The notes beneath the pieces were generated by a model, which saw only the letters and a program-made list of their open reading frames with translations, was not told the DNA's origin and made no database searches. The translations under genes and the position numbers were made by a program. A stretch of DNA of 64,000 nt from Candidatus Zhuqueibacterota bacterium (lineage in GTDB: Bacteria > Zhuqueibacterota > Zhuqueibacteria > Oceanimicrobiales > Oceanimicrobiaceae), in contig JAJDAF010000067.1 of the NCBI GenBank assembly GCA_029261995.1, positions 27,184 through 91,183 on the forward strand, read 5' to 3'. Below, piece by piece: positions 9,836-18,440 of this stretch; the first letter of the stretch is position 1, and every line of letters begins with the position of its first letter.

Positions 9836-10630
9836 ATGGAAAATCAATCGTCGTTGGACCTGAAAAAATGCTTTGAGAGCTTCAACGCCTCGCTCTCTGA
9901 AGTTGAGAAGGCATATGGCCGGATCATCCGTCAGATTGACGCCTACTGCCGGCAAGACACAATGCCGGTGGAATACCTGAAGGAGTTGGCTGGGAATCTG
10001 GCCCACGAGATTCGAAATCCTCTGGCCGGTATCGCCGTGCTCACTGAACTGCTGGCGCAACAGGGGGAGGATGACCAAGCTAGAAGCATTCAGGGCATTT
10101 TGCACGGTGTGCAGCGCATCGACACGATCGTAGAGAGCCTGATCGCATTTAGCCAGCCTCTGGTCTTTCACACCACCCAATGCAATGTGGGAGACCTTTT
10201 GCAACGGGCGGTGGAAGCGGCCCGAATGCAGCTTCAGGGCGCATGTGAAGATTACCGCTTTGAACTGGATTTGCCTCAGGAAACCATCCACCGCGAGATC
10301 GATCCGGCGCTGATGTTACAGGCCGTTCAGAATGTTTTAAAAAACTCAATCGAAGTAATGCCAGATGGCGGCGACATCCGGTTAAGCTTGTCGCACGATG
10401 AACCGAAACATATTCTTGTGGTAGAAATCGAGGATGAAGGCCCCGGCTTGACGAGTGCCGACGTTGACAAACCCTTCTATCCGTTTTTTACCACGAAAAC
10501 TTACGGAATGGGCCTCGGCCTGCCCGCCTCCCGGCTGATTGTCGAGAAACACGGCGGCGGGATTTTGATTCAGAACAGGCCTGAGCCTGAAACCGGCGTG
10601 CGGGTCATACTGACGCTGCCTATGGATTAA
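9836..10630 (+). CDS. Soluble sensor histidine kinase
   Basis: The 264-residue protein has no transmembrane segment. After a short helical N-terminus comes a HisKA dimerisation domain with the H-box NLAHEIRNPLAGI (His57), then a HATPase domain: N-box VLKNSIEVMPDGG near 170, G1 box DEGPGL near 200, F-box FYPFFTTK, G2 box GMGLGLPASR near 225. All catalytic elements appear intact. No response regulator is adjacent; the next genes encode a FlgN-like chaperone and a TPR protein. The architecture resembles NtrB-like kinases. The signal sensed is unknown. Confidence 0.9.
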   Translation: MENQSSLDLKKCFESFNASLSEVEKAYGRIIRQIDAYCRQDTMPVEYLKELAGNLAHEIRNPLAGIAVLTELLAQQGEDDQARSIQGILHGVQRIDTIVESLIAFSQPLVFHTTQCNVGDLLQRAVEAARMQLQGACEDYRFELDLPQETIHREIDPALMLQAVQNVLKNSIEVMPDGGDIRLSLSHDEPKHILVVEIEDEGPGLTSADVDKPFYPFFTTKTYGMGLGLPASRLIVEKHGGGILIQNRPEPETGVRVILTLPMD

Positions 10631-10669
10631 GGTGACTAGAACATAATCCCGGGCCGCAGAGAAATACAG

Positions 10670-11179
10670 ATGGAAAATATTGTCGAAGAACTCATTGAAG
10701 TTATTGCCCGTGAGGTCGATGCGTTTAACGGGCTTCTGCAAACGCTACACGATAGACAGCGTGCCATCGTCGAAGGGCAGTTCGACCGGGTGGACCTTAC
10801 CGTTGCAGATGAAAACAGGATTGCCGGCGAGACCAGGACTCTCCAAGCTGAAAGAGTTGAGCGCTCGCACAAGGTTGCCGAATATCTTGAGATGGAGAAT
10901 CTCAACCCAAAGTTTGGTGAGCTTATCGACAAGGTCGAAAAACGGTATGCGGAGCGTTTGAGAGCACAGCGAGATCTGCTATGCAACCTGTTTGAGCGCA
11001 TTCAGAACATGAACGAGAATAATCAGTTCTTGCTCAATCACTCGCTGAATGTTCTCGAAGAAAACATGGAGTTGCTGTTCGCAAGTAACGCGTCGCTGAA
11101 AAAAGACGACAAGGTCAAGAAAGGACCAGACACAAGCAAGGTCCCGGACCACATCGTTCGGATTGCAGGCGACGGCTGA
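10670..11179 (+). CDS. FlgN-like export chaperone / coiled-coil protein
   Basis: The 169-residue protein is almost entirely helical. The N-terminal part has the heptad pattern of FlgN (LIEVIAREVDAFNGLLQTLHDRQRAIVEGQFDRV), and the C-terminal part has the long amphipathic helix with repeated Asn (QNMNENNQFLLNHSLNVLEENMELL), also seen in FlgN, the chaperone for hook-associated proteins. No flagellar genes are in the window, so either the flagellar set is elsewhere or this is a FlgN-fold protein with another client. It begins 39 bases after the kinase stop and is probably cotranscribed with it and with the TPR gene. Confidence 0.6.
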   Translation: MENIVEELIEVIAREVDAFNGLLQTLHDRQRAIVEGQFDRVDLTVADENRIAGETRTLQAERVERSHKVAEYLEMENLNPKFGELIDKVEKRYAERLRAQRDLLCNLFERIQNMNENNQFLLNHSLNVLEENMELLFASNASLKKDDKVKKGPDTSKVPDHIVRIAGDG

Positions 11180-11232
11180 TATGGTATAAACAACTTTGGA
11201 CAATTTTGTCAGTTAAAGGGAGTTAACACGAC

Positions 11233-11814
11233 ATGACAAATTCCTGTGGAGAAGTCACACTGCTTGAAGGCAGTGTCCTGCTACAACAGGGCGAGCTGGA
11301 CGCCGCCCACGAAAGCTACACCAGAGAGTTACAGAACGATCCCGAAAATCTCGAGGCCATCTACGGCATGGGCATCATTGCGCAATATCGCGATGATTTC
11401 GAAACCGCCAAGGTCCTCTTCAAGAAAGCTCTTGCCGTTGAAGATGTCAGCTCTCAGATTCTGAACAGCTTTGGCATCGTTTCAGCCTATCTTGGAGACG
11501 TCGAATCAGCAGTTGGCGCCTTTGAAAGAGCTGTGACCATTGACCCCGAGTTTGTTGACGCACACAAGAATCTCGCCGACATCTATATCGAAAATGGCGA
11601 TTTCGACAAGGGTATTCAAACCTGTCAAACCATCTTGAACGACCACCCGGATGATGTTGAAACATTGTTAAGTGTTGCCGGCTTGTACAGCGAGACCGGT
11701 GATTTGGAATCTTCAAAGTCAATTTTCGAGAAAGTCATCAGAATCGAGCCGGATAATGAGCCGGCTCAGGCTGGACTGGCGATCATTACCGGATCGCAAG
11801 GGAGCCAAAGCTAA
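11233..11814 (+). CDS. Tetratricopeptide repeat protein
   Basis: The 193-residue protein lacks a signal peptide and is built of about five 34-residue TPR units, each with the W/L-G-Y-A-F-A-P type spacing, for example LLQQGELDAAHESYTRELQNDPENLEAIYGMG, then NSFGIVSAYLGDVESAVGAFERAVTIDPE and KNLADIYIENGDFDKGIQTC. It probably serves as a protein-protein scaffold. An AAAGGGAG ribosome site lies 11 bases before ATG 11233. It follows the FlgN-like gene by 53 bp. The partner is unknown. Confidence 0.85.
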   Translation: MTNSCGEVTLLEGSVLLQQGELDAAHESYTRELQNDPENLEAIYGMGIIAQYRDDFETAKVLFKKALAVEDVSSQILNSFGIVSAYLGDVESAVGAFERAVTIDPEFVDAHKNLADIYIENGDFDKGIQTCQTILNDHPDDVETLLSVAGLYSETGDLESSKSIFEKVIRIEPDNEPAQAGLAIITGSQGSQS

Positions 11815-12216
11815 AGCGGCTCGAACTGCCATGAGTCCGCAACGGAGGAGTTCTATCACGAGCAGAAAAACCGGGTCATGGAACTCTTCGACACGGGTCA
11901 TCCCCAGGTGGCGCCCAATCGCCGGCGGATGCTGCAAGGCAATCGCTGGGCAGGGGTGCAATCAGCAGCGTCGATACGGCGCTGCGCCTGGTTGACGGTC
12001 CAACCTCAAGGACTTCGAAATGGCGGTTGAACGGCAAGCCTGAAACACCAAGTTTAGAAAGTGGATTAAGTCTTCCTTCCGTCTGCCCTCTCTTTCATTG
12101 ACTCCCGCAATATCTTTTTTTATATTCTCCCGCGGCGTGAAGTTGATTGCCGCCTTGCCCCAGTTTGGGCACTTCTCCTGTTCGTCCTTCTCAGTCCATT
12201 GCGGGGAGATCTCATT
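11815..12216. other. Intergenic region with a possible decayed reading frame
   Basis: In one plus frame, 11831-12030 reads EEFYHEQKNRVMELFDTGHP and then APNRRRMLQGNRWAG before losing coherence; a neighbouring frame then reads SSVDTALRLVDGPTS. The composition is protein-like, but there is no proper start and I do not recognise the family. It could be a frameshifted remnant. No terminator or promoter was clearly seen. Confidence 0.3.
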
Positions 12217-13029
12217 TTGCCAGAAGCAGATTCGGTCAAATTCATCACAGCCATGACCTTCGCGGTGTCGGCCGTTCTCCTGGTGGTCATTTCTTACGCG
12301 GTTCATGTCGTAATCTCAAACAAACACCTGAGGTTGGCTCGCAACAAGTTGAAAGCATTGACGGTCAGGTTGTCTTCAGCCGAGGAGCAGGAGCGCAGGC
12401 GCATCGCCGAAGATCTGCATGACCGCATCGGTGAAACTCTGGTGGTTTCCAGCCGCTCCATTGAGGAACTCAAACACAAACTGGCTTCGGATGAAGCAAA
12501 TCGACACCTGGACGAACTGAGTCAGGCGATTCAGAAGTTCATGAAGGGGACGCGCTCGCTGATTTTTGATTTGATTCCGCCGGCGCTTTACGATTTCGGT
12601 CTTGACGTGGCGGTTGAGTCGTTCGCGGCCAATTGCCGGGACCAGTATCCCATCACCATCCAGGTTGAAACTGATGGTCAGGGCTCAGGGCTTGCGCCCA
12701 ATGTCGCTGCCTTTCTGTACAAGGCGGTCCGTGAACTCGTCATAAACGCCGCAAAGCACTCTCATGGAGATGCGGCCACAATTCGGTTGAACGGCGCGAA
12801 TCAGAGCTACACGGTTGTGGTTGTGGATAACGGCGTTGGTTTTGATTCAGCGCAGGATGAAGCGGGAAAGACTGATCTCGGCGGCTTCGGCTTGTTCAAT
12901 ATCCAGGTTCAGGCCGAATACTATGGCGGCTATCTGGAGGTCGATAGTTCGCGGCAGTCCGGCGGACGCGTTACTATCTGTGTGCCAAAGAATGGCGGAG
13001 CGGCCGCGGGAGAAACGGAAGCAGGATAG
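12217..13029 (+). CDS. NarL/DegS-type sensor histidine kinase
   Basis: The protein has one N-terminal transmembrane helix (TFAVSAVLLVVISYAVHVV), a short linker, a HisKA_3 dimerisation domain with the motif EEQERRRIAEDLHDRIGETL (phospho-acceptor His), and a HATPase domain with VRELVINAAKHSHGD, VVDNGVGFD and GFGLFNIQVQAEYYGG. This is the DegS/NarX/LiaS class. No ATG exists near the 5' end; TTG 12217 sits 9 bases after GGGGAG and is preferred, with TTG 12199 and ATG 12253 as alternatives. It lies 110 bp before its likely partner regulator at 13140. Confidence 0.9.
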   Translation: MPEADSVKFITAMTFAVSAVLLVVISYAVHVVISNKHLRLARNKLKALTVRLSSAEEQERRRIAEDLHDRIGETLVVSSRSIEELKHKLASDEANRHLDELSQAIQKFMKGTRSLIFDLIPPALYDFGLDVAVESFAANCRDQYPITIQVETDGQGSGLAPNVAAFLYKAVRELVINAAKHSHGDAATIRLNGANQSYTVVVVDNGVGFDSAQDEAGKTDLGGFGLFNIQVQAEYYGGYLEVDSSRQSGGRVTICVPKNGGAAAGETEAG

Positions 13030-13139
13030 ACGGAGAATTGGCGAAACGGTCACCCTTTATCCACATCAGCTTCTTTCTTCGAGCTGTCTCCGTTTCTCTT
13101 ACCTGGTTTTTCTATCGTCTTCCTTAAGGAGAGATACCC

Positions 13140-13799
13140 ATGGCGATCAAAGTACTGCTTGTTGACGACCACGATTTAGTTCGGGCCAGTTTTTGCGCTC
13201 TTCTTGAGCGGCAGCGGGATATCCGGATCGTCGGGCAAACCGGGGATGGCCAGGACGCAGTCGAGCAGGCTGCGCAATTGTGCCCTGATGTCGTGCTGAT
13301 GGATGTCACGCTGCGGGGCTCGGCCATCAATGGTATTCAAGCAACACAACGCATCACGGCCGCATGCGCCGAGGCGAAAGTGATTGCTCTGTCGGTGAAC
13401 GAAGAACTGGTTTATGTCAAGGGCATGTTGGCCGCCGGCGCCAGGGGCTATCTGTTCAAAGGCTGCAGCGAAGCCGAGTTGGTCGATGCGATTCACTCAG
13501 TTGTGGAAGGAAAGACCCCTTTCAGCGAAGGCGCTCGCTTGGCCGTGCAGGAAGATTACCTTAACATCATCCAATCTCCGGACCAAAGCCCGAAGGCGAG
13601 ACTGACGGCCCGCGAGTTGCAGGTGCTTGAAATGGTGGTTGCCGGTTACCCTTCCAAGGGCATCGCCATAGACTTGAACATTTCCCGCAAGACAGTAGAT
13701 GCGCACCGGCACAAGATTATGGAGAAGTTGGATATTTGGAGTGTGGCGGAGTTGACCCGGTATGCGTTGCGGGAGGGGGTTGTTGTGGATGAAGACTAG
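13140..13799 (+). CDS. NarL/LuxR-family response regulator
   Basis: The 219-residue protein has a receiver domain (VDDHD at 8-12, phospho-acceptor Asp55 in VVLMDVTLRG, switch Ser in ALSVNEEL, Lys in LFKGCS) and a LuxR-type helix-turn-helix (LTARELQVLEMVVAGYPSKGIA, then NISRKTVDAHRHKIMEKLDI). It is the natural partner of the HisKA_3 kinase just upstream. An AAGGAGAGATACCC ribosome site precedes ATG 13140. Target genes are not evident from the sequence. It is convergent with the membrane protein gene at 13826-14515. Confidence 0.93.
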   Translation: MAIKVLLVDDHDLVRASFCALLERQRDIRIVGQTGDGQDAVEQAAQLCPDVVLMDVTLRGSAINGIQATQRITAACAEAKVIALSVNEELVYVKGMLAAGARGYLFKGCSEAELVDAIHSVVEGKTPFSEGARLAVQEDYLNIIQSPDQSPKARLTARELQVLEMVVAGYPSKGIAIDLNISRKTVDAHRHKIMEKLDIWSVAELTRYALREGVVVDED

Positions 13800-13825
13800 C
13801 ATTGCGCCATCGGGGTGGATTCAGA

Positions 13826-14515
13826 CTATTCATCCCGTTTTACCAGCATTTCAGTTGGCCGCGATTCGAACGCAAGATAGATCCCTATTGTGAAAAGGAG
13901 ATTGTGGAGAATGTTTAGGCCTGCTCTCGTATAAACCAACTGAGTGAGAATCTCGATGCTCTTCGTGTAAAGAAAGGGGTCGAGTACAAGTGATGCACTA
14001 TAATAGGATGATATTCCCACCAGGATCCAAAACTGAGGGCTAACAAACTGGGACTTCGCAGCATTTATCCGCATTTTGTGCAAGGTGGTCAAGCTGAATC
14101 CAGCGATCAGGAAGAGCGCCACCGGCCTCGACAGGTAGTTTATGGTTTCCATCTCGGTACTCTCAGTGCCGAAAAGCTTTAATATGGCATAAGTACACAG
14201 GTACACCGGGATGCTCACCTTGATTGCTTTGCTAGTTGTCGGATCTGGGTGCAGGATCGAGAGCAAATATGCCAGTAGGCCGTATTCTATCGGCGTATAG
14301 ATGTGGGCCAACCATGCATTGGCCATCCCGAGCAGGCTGTGGACATAAACAACCATTTCGGTCAATCCTGCTACCACAAGGAAAGTCAAGAACACGCCGA
14401 ACCAAGTCTCACGCGGGATTCGCCGCCACCAGACAGCACAAATGATAACAGGAACTAGAGTGGAGATGACCGACGCCAAAATTAGCGGAGGCGTTCGTGA
14501 GAAGACTGAAAACAT
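13826..14515 (-). CDS. Multi-pass membrane protein of unknown function
   Basis: The 229-residue protein from ATG 14515 has about seven predicted transmembrane helices: near residues 8-27 (ILASVISTLVPVIICAVWW), 34-53, 65-80, 95-110, 122-140, 150-168 and 195-212. Loops carry IYTPIEYGLLAYLL and SRPVALFLIAGFSL, reminiscent of small seven-helix proteins found near sensory kinases in Bacteroidota, but I do not recognise a named family. A GTG start at 14593 would add 26 residues. It is convergent with the response regulator gene 26 bp away, so not in that operon. Confidence 0.6.
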   Translation of the reverse strand: MFSVFSRTPPLILASVISTLVPVIICAVWWRRIPRETWFGVFLTFLVVAGLTEMVVYVHSLLGMANAWLAHIYTPIEYGLLAYLLSILHPDPTTSKAIKVSIPVYLCTYAILKLFGTESTEMETINYLSRPVALFLIAGFSLTTLHKMRINAAKSQFVSPQFWILVGISSYYSASLVLDPFLYTKSIEILTQLVYTRAGLNILHNLLFTIGIYLAFESRPTEMLVKRDE

Positions 14516-15483
14516 GGTTGACCGCCGTATCTTTTCTGGAAATTGCTGGCAATAACTGCCGGATGGTAGAGTGAATATCGTGATTGTGTGCACAAAGTTC
14601 CAACAAAAAACTCTATAATGGATATTCCGTTTTAATGCTCAGCGGCTTCCTCGCCGAGTCTGTATAATCACAGCCAGATAAAAGCACATAGGCACCACAG
14701 ACCGGTGCTCTGAAGATAGTCTGCCCGCCTCCACAGAAGTGTCCTTCACTTTGAAGTGAGTCAATGGCTCAGTCATGTAAGGCAAAGCCTTATCCGAATA
14801 TGCCAGGATGCCAATAGGTTTTGACTCACAAGTAACCTATCATTAACAGCCGGTAATGTAAATGTCCTGTTCGTTGCATTTCCTGCTCGTTTTTCTTAAG
14901 GAATCGATTTGTCACCCACATGCAGGCTTGGTTTGACGGCTCTGTAGCTGTCACTACACCAGTTGGCTGAGATCGTATTTGGGGTCAGTTTTGACGTGGG
15001 CCTACGGACATAAGCTGTTTTGATGGCGTCCTTCCTTTAAGTAGCACCGTCGTAGCTGGCAGTTTTATGGGAACCGATGTTGTGTTTGCGGCAAATGTCA
15101 TTGAACTAGCTGAAACAACAAGCATAGACATTCTCCGCAAGATTGGGTAAGGCGGCGTCGACGGGGGCTGTGTGGTCGCGTACGTGAAATATTGTCTCTC
15201 GGCCGTCGACGCCTTCCGGTATTCCAAAGCAACCCTCACTTGCAAGCGTGGTCGTGATAGTGCGGGCGGGGCGAGTACTCTCCGAACTACTTCCAGTTTT
15301 GTGGTTACCTTCTCCATTGGTCCGGCAGCAATTGCAATTACCCAAGCGCGAGCAAGTACTAGCCGATTTACATAAACCCCAAGTTTGATCTGACATCGAA
15401 GGCTCTGCCAAATGACTTTCGTGAGGCAGAAGAAGCAATTGCCTTGCGTCTTTCCAGCCAATCTGATTGCGAGGCTTGACACA
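14516..15483. other. Gene-poor region
   Basis: Nearly 1 kb without a convincing gene. Open frames on the minus strand (14985-15522) are mutually overlapping, rich in Cys/Arg/Thr, and lack ribosome sites. On the plus strand, 15010-15150 reads DGVLPLSSTVVAGSFMGTDV followed by ANVIELAETTSIDILRKIG, which looks protein-like but has no start. Possibly old gene debris. Composition is more AT-rich than the neighbours. Confidence 0.45.
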
Positions 15484-15558
15484 TGGATACATTTGTGCCA
15501 CTTCTGTCTCTATTCTGCTCAACCATCATTGCTGTGATACTCGTTGCTCTATGTTACC

Positions 15559-15720
15559 ATGGAAAAGCGAAAATTCGCTGTCTATGTATTGCTCGTTGTC
15601 GTGTTCCTGGCGCTGTTTAATCTGGGGGTGGTTCTTTTCTATAGGGATGGTGCAGTTTTGGGACTGGCCTTGCTCGCTGCGGCAGGATGTTCGTTGATTA
15701 TGGCATACAGATCGGGGTAA
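15559..15720 (+). CDS. Possible small two-helix membrane protein (53 aa)
   Basis: ATG 15559 to TAA 15720 encodes 53 residues: a basic start (MEKRKF), a hydrophobic helix (AVYVLLVVVFLALFNLGVVL), a short polar turn (FYRDGA), a second helix (LGLALLAAAGCSLIMAY) and RSG. The pattern of two helices and positive ends is typical of a real small membrane protein. Against it, there is no clear Shine-Dalgarno sequence. A second hydrophobic 45-codon frame (ATG 15484) overlaps it in another phase. No family is recognised. Confidence 0.4.
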   Translation: MEKRKFAVYVLLVVVFLALFNLGVVLFYRDGAVLGLALLAAAGCSLIMAYRSG

Positions 15721-15771
15721 TCGCTCTCACACACTATCTCTTTGTGCGAGGACAATCGAAATCAAAATACA

Positions 15772-15799
15772 AGGCCCGGATCCTGATGGATCCGGGCCT
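15772..15799 (-). terminator. Rho-independent terminator of the 15880-24637 cluster
   Basis: AGGCCCGGATCC and GGATCCGGGCCT form a perfect 12-bp stem around the loop TGAT. Reading the minus strand, the hairpin is followed by TTGTATTTTGATTTC, a T-rich tail, so it most likely ends transcription of the minus-strand gene 15880-18423. The plus side lacks a T-run. Confidence 0.7.
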
Positions 15800-15879
15800 C
15801 TGGCTCAATTAGTAGGTGGGATAAGAGAGGAAGCTTGTCCAATTCTCAAAACGAGAATTGTGGAGGATTTCAATTCAGT

Positions 15880-18423
15880 CTACTTCATCAGCACCAATTT
15901 TTTGACCTGCGTGAAGCTGCCGGCGGTAATCTGGTAGAGATAGACGCCGCTGGCGATCGGCCGATTGGCGGTGTCGCGTCCGTTCCAGACAACTGAGTGG
16001 CGTCCCGGCCGAAGCTGTTCATTTATCAGCACTTTTACCGTTTGTCCCAGAGCATTGAAGATTTTCATTTTCACATTTTTCGTGTCTCCTGCCGGGACGC
16101 CAAATTCGATTGTGGTCGTAGGGTTGAATGGGTTCGGATAGTTCTGAGACAGCGAGAACTGCTCCGGAATCTGTTCGCTGACTTCGTGTTGCACCGGTGG
16201 ATTCTCAGGATCGTAGCCCGCCTCGCGCAGCCACATCTGTGACACCATCGCATCGGTGTTACCCGCAACCTTCTGAAACTTGACGAAAATCTCACCGTCG
16301 GATGACGCTTCCCTCGGAAGCGGCTGCCACTCCTCAACTTGTAGTCCGGACGCAATGTCGATGTCGCCCGTAAGTTGTGCCTCATCCACCACAATACGTT
16401 GCTTCAGATAGTCGCCTGCCCTATTATAGAACTCGGCTTTCATCTCGTATTGCACTGCTGGATTCAGCTGTGTGAAGCGGTAGACCACATCCGAAGGATG
16501 ACTTGCGATGCTCTCGTGTGGTTCGGCGCCCCATTCCTGGTGGCGCACGCCCTGCGAAAGATGCGCATCGTCATGCGCGTCACTGCCGCTGTCCTCGTGA
16601 TAGTAAAGCGGCAGGTAGAAAGGTGGGGTCTCTTTTGACACCGTGGTCGTTTTGTAGGTCGATTGCGCCAATAATTGCAGGCGATAGAATCCAGGTTCTA
16701 CCTGCCAGCCGATGTCGTCCCTGCGGTTCCATGAGAACGATTTCCCCCCTGATACCAGCCAGCCCAGGGGTATTTGTCGCACCGTTTGTTCGGTCTCGTC
16801 ATCGACAAGAGCGACGGTGAGTCTGGCATGGTCGGTCATTCTTGCGCTGACCCACAATTGGTCCAGTTCGCGACTCAGGCTGACCTGGAATTCATCGAGA
16901 TCGAGACCAAGCTGGTAGCGCCCGGCGCCCGAGTTGTCAGTCCATTTTTCCAGCAGAAAGGCCTGGTCATAACCTGCCCAAACTTGCCGGTCTTCCGACT
17001 CGATACTGATCTGGCCAAAGATGTTGTGAAAATTGGCTGGAGAGTTGAGCGATTGCTTGCCGCCGGTCGTGCTGGCCAGCGGTTCAAACTCGGCGGTTAA
17101 CTTCTGGAGCGTTCCATAGCTCTGGTCTGCCAGGTAGAGATTGCCCCAGTGGTCGGCGTCGATTGAGGTGAACTGACTTTCCGCTTCACCCGCAAACTCA
17201 CTGTGCCATTGCAGGCCCTGGTCTGACCTCGCGAGCCGCACGAGCCGTCGGTTGCCTGTGTCGGCCACATACAGATTGCCATTGCAAACGCCGTTGAAAC
17301 GACCCGGAGTGAGACTTCCCGGGCCAAAGAATTCGTCGGTCTCTCTGCCCGCCCGGCCAAATGAAAACCTCAGGACGCTTTCCTCGCTGCGCACGGCGTA
17401 ACCCAGCACCCGATTGTTGCCAGTATCGGCGACCCAAATAATATCATCCAGCGGTTCGAACGGTGTTCCCGAGTCATCCCATGCGACGTCATATGGCAGG
17501 TTCAGGTCTCCGGCGCCAAACTCGAATTGGTGAAGCAGCTTGGTCTCGTGGCCGATGCCGGCGAGTTGCAGAACGACGATTCGATTGTTGCCTGTGTCGG
17601 CCACGTAAACGTTGCCGTTGGCGTCGCGGTCAATGCCGTGTGGGCGATTGAGAACTTCAGGGTCAGCGTCGCCATGGTAGGCTTTTATCCATCCATCGTA
17701 GTCACCGTAGACAATGCGGTTCCAAGCCGGATCCGTCACTAACTGAACGTAGCGCGAGATGAAGAAGGGCGCCTCATTCAATTGTTTTACTGATGACACC
17801 AGAACTCCCGCGAAGGGTTTGCCAAATAGCCTGCGGTCGAGTTTGTCGTTGGTGACACTCGCCGTCAGCCTGTCAAGGTCGAGTTCCGAGCTTAGCGGCG
17901 TGCGCGCGAGAGTCTTTGTTTCGGATTGGCTTTCTTCTCTGTAGAGTTCAATCATGTCCGGTTGCCGCTCGCTTGATGTTTCGATGCGAGATAGAGTCAG
18001 GCCGTCCGCGTCCATCAATTGCCAATGGTTTTTGGTTTTTCTGAACGTCATCCGCGTCGTGGTTTCCTCTCCATTGCCTGCCGAGATCAGTCGTGCTGAA
18101 ACTGTGGCAAGCTCGCCTTGCTGTGCAATTTGCGTGGCTCTTAGTTGGATCTTCGGCAGGATGGCCGCATTTGCTGACCTTGCTGGGGCATTTTTTTTAA
18201 CGAAATGTAATTTTTCCCCATTTGTTGCAGCAACGACGTATTTTCCCGCCCGAATGTGCTCCCGGACCTGGTCCACTGCTAATTCTATCAATTCGCCGTC
18301 GTTGAGTTGGGCTCGGAAGAATCCAAGGTCTTCGGGCGCGGATTTCCTTGACGAGTAGAAGCCAAGCGCCATCATGGACACGCCCCAGGCGATGAGAAAG
18401 GTCAAAGATGTTTTGCGATTCAT
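15880..18423 (-). CDS. Secreted NHL-repeat protein with C-terminal sorting domain
   Basis: The 847-residue protein has an N-terminal signal/anchor (TSLTFLIAWGVSMMALGFYSS). Residues about 240-460 hold NHL-type beta-propeller repeats, each with YVADTGNNRI or a variant (HGIDRDANGNVYVADTGNN; IIWVADTGNNRVLGY; NLYVADTGNRRLVRL; NLYLADQSYGTLQKL). A beta-rich middle follows, then a C-terminal module from about 760 (LSQNYPNPFNPTTTIEFGVP, ALGQTVKVL, VVWNGRD, ASGVYLYQITAG, KKLVLMK). That module is the FlgD-like/type A sorting domain of FCB bacteria, so the protein is expected at the cell surface. It is the last gene of the minus-strand cluster, 17 bp after the DUF3570 gene, with a terminator downstream. 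The ligand is unknown. Confidence 0.85.
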   Translation of the reverse strand: MNRKTSLTFLIAWGVSMMALGFYSSRKSAPEDLGFFRAQLNDGELIELAVDQVREHIRAGKYVVAATNGEKLHFVKKNAPARSANAAILPKIQLRATQIAQQGELATVSARLISAGNGEETTTRMTFRKTKNHWQLMDADGLTLSRIETSSERQPDMIELYREESQSETKTLARTPLSSELDLDRLTASVTNDKLDRRLFGKPFAGVLVSSVKQLNEAPFFISRYVQLVTDPAWNRIVYGDYDGWIKAYHGDADPEVLNRPHGIDRDANGNVYVADTGNNRIVVLQLAGIGHETKLLHQFEFGAGDLNLPYDVAWDDSGTPFEPLDDIIWVADTGNNRVLGYAVRSEESVLRFSFGRAGRETDEFFGPGSLTPGRFNGVCNGNLYVADTGNRRLVRLARSDQGLQWHSEFAGEAESQFTSIDADHWGNLYLADQSYGTLQKLTAEFEPLASTTGGKQSLNSPANFHNIFGQISIESEDRQVWAGYDQAFLLEKWTDNSGAGRYQLGLDLDEFQVSLSRELDQLWVSARMTDHARLTVALVDDETEQTVRQIPLGWLVSGGKSFSWNRRDDIGWQVEPGFYRLQLLAQSTYKTTTVSKETPPFYLPLYYHEDSGSDAHDDAHLSQGVRHQEWGAEPHESIASHPSDVVYRFTQLNPAVQYEMKAEFYNRAGDYLKQRIVVDEAQLTGDIDIASGLQVEEWQPLPREASSDGEIFVKFQKVAGNTDAMVSQMWLREAGYDPENPPVQHEVSEQIPEQFSLSQNYPNPFNPTTTIEFGVPAGDTKNVKMKIFNALGQTVKVLINEQLRPGRHSVVWNGRDTANRPIASGVYLYQITAGSFTQVKKLVLMK

Positions 18424-18440
18424 GATGCTGTTCCCCTCAA

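Noticed and set aside
14985..15482. 165-codon minus-strand frame
   Set aside because: Cys/Arg/Thr-rich with no recognisable fold or ribosome site, and overlapped by other equally poor frames.
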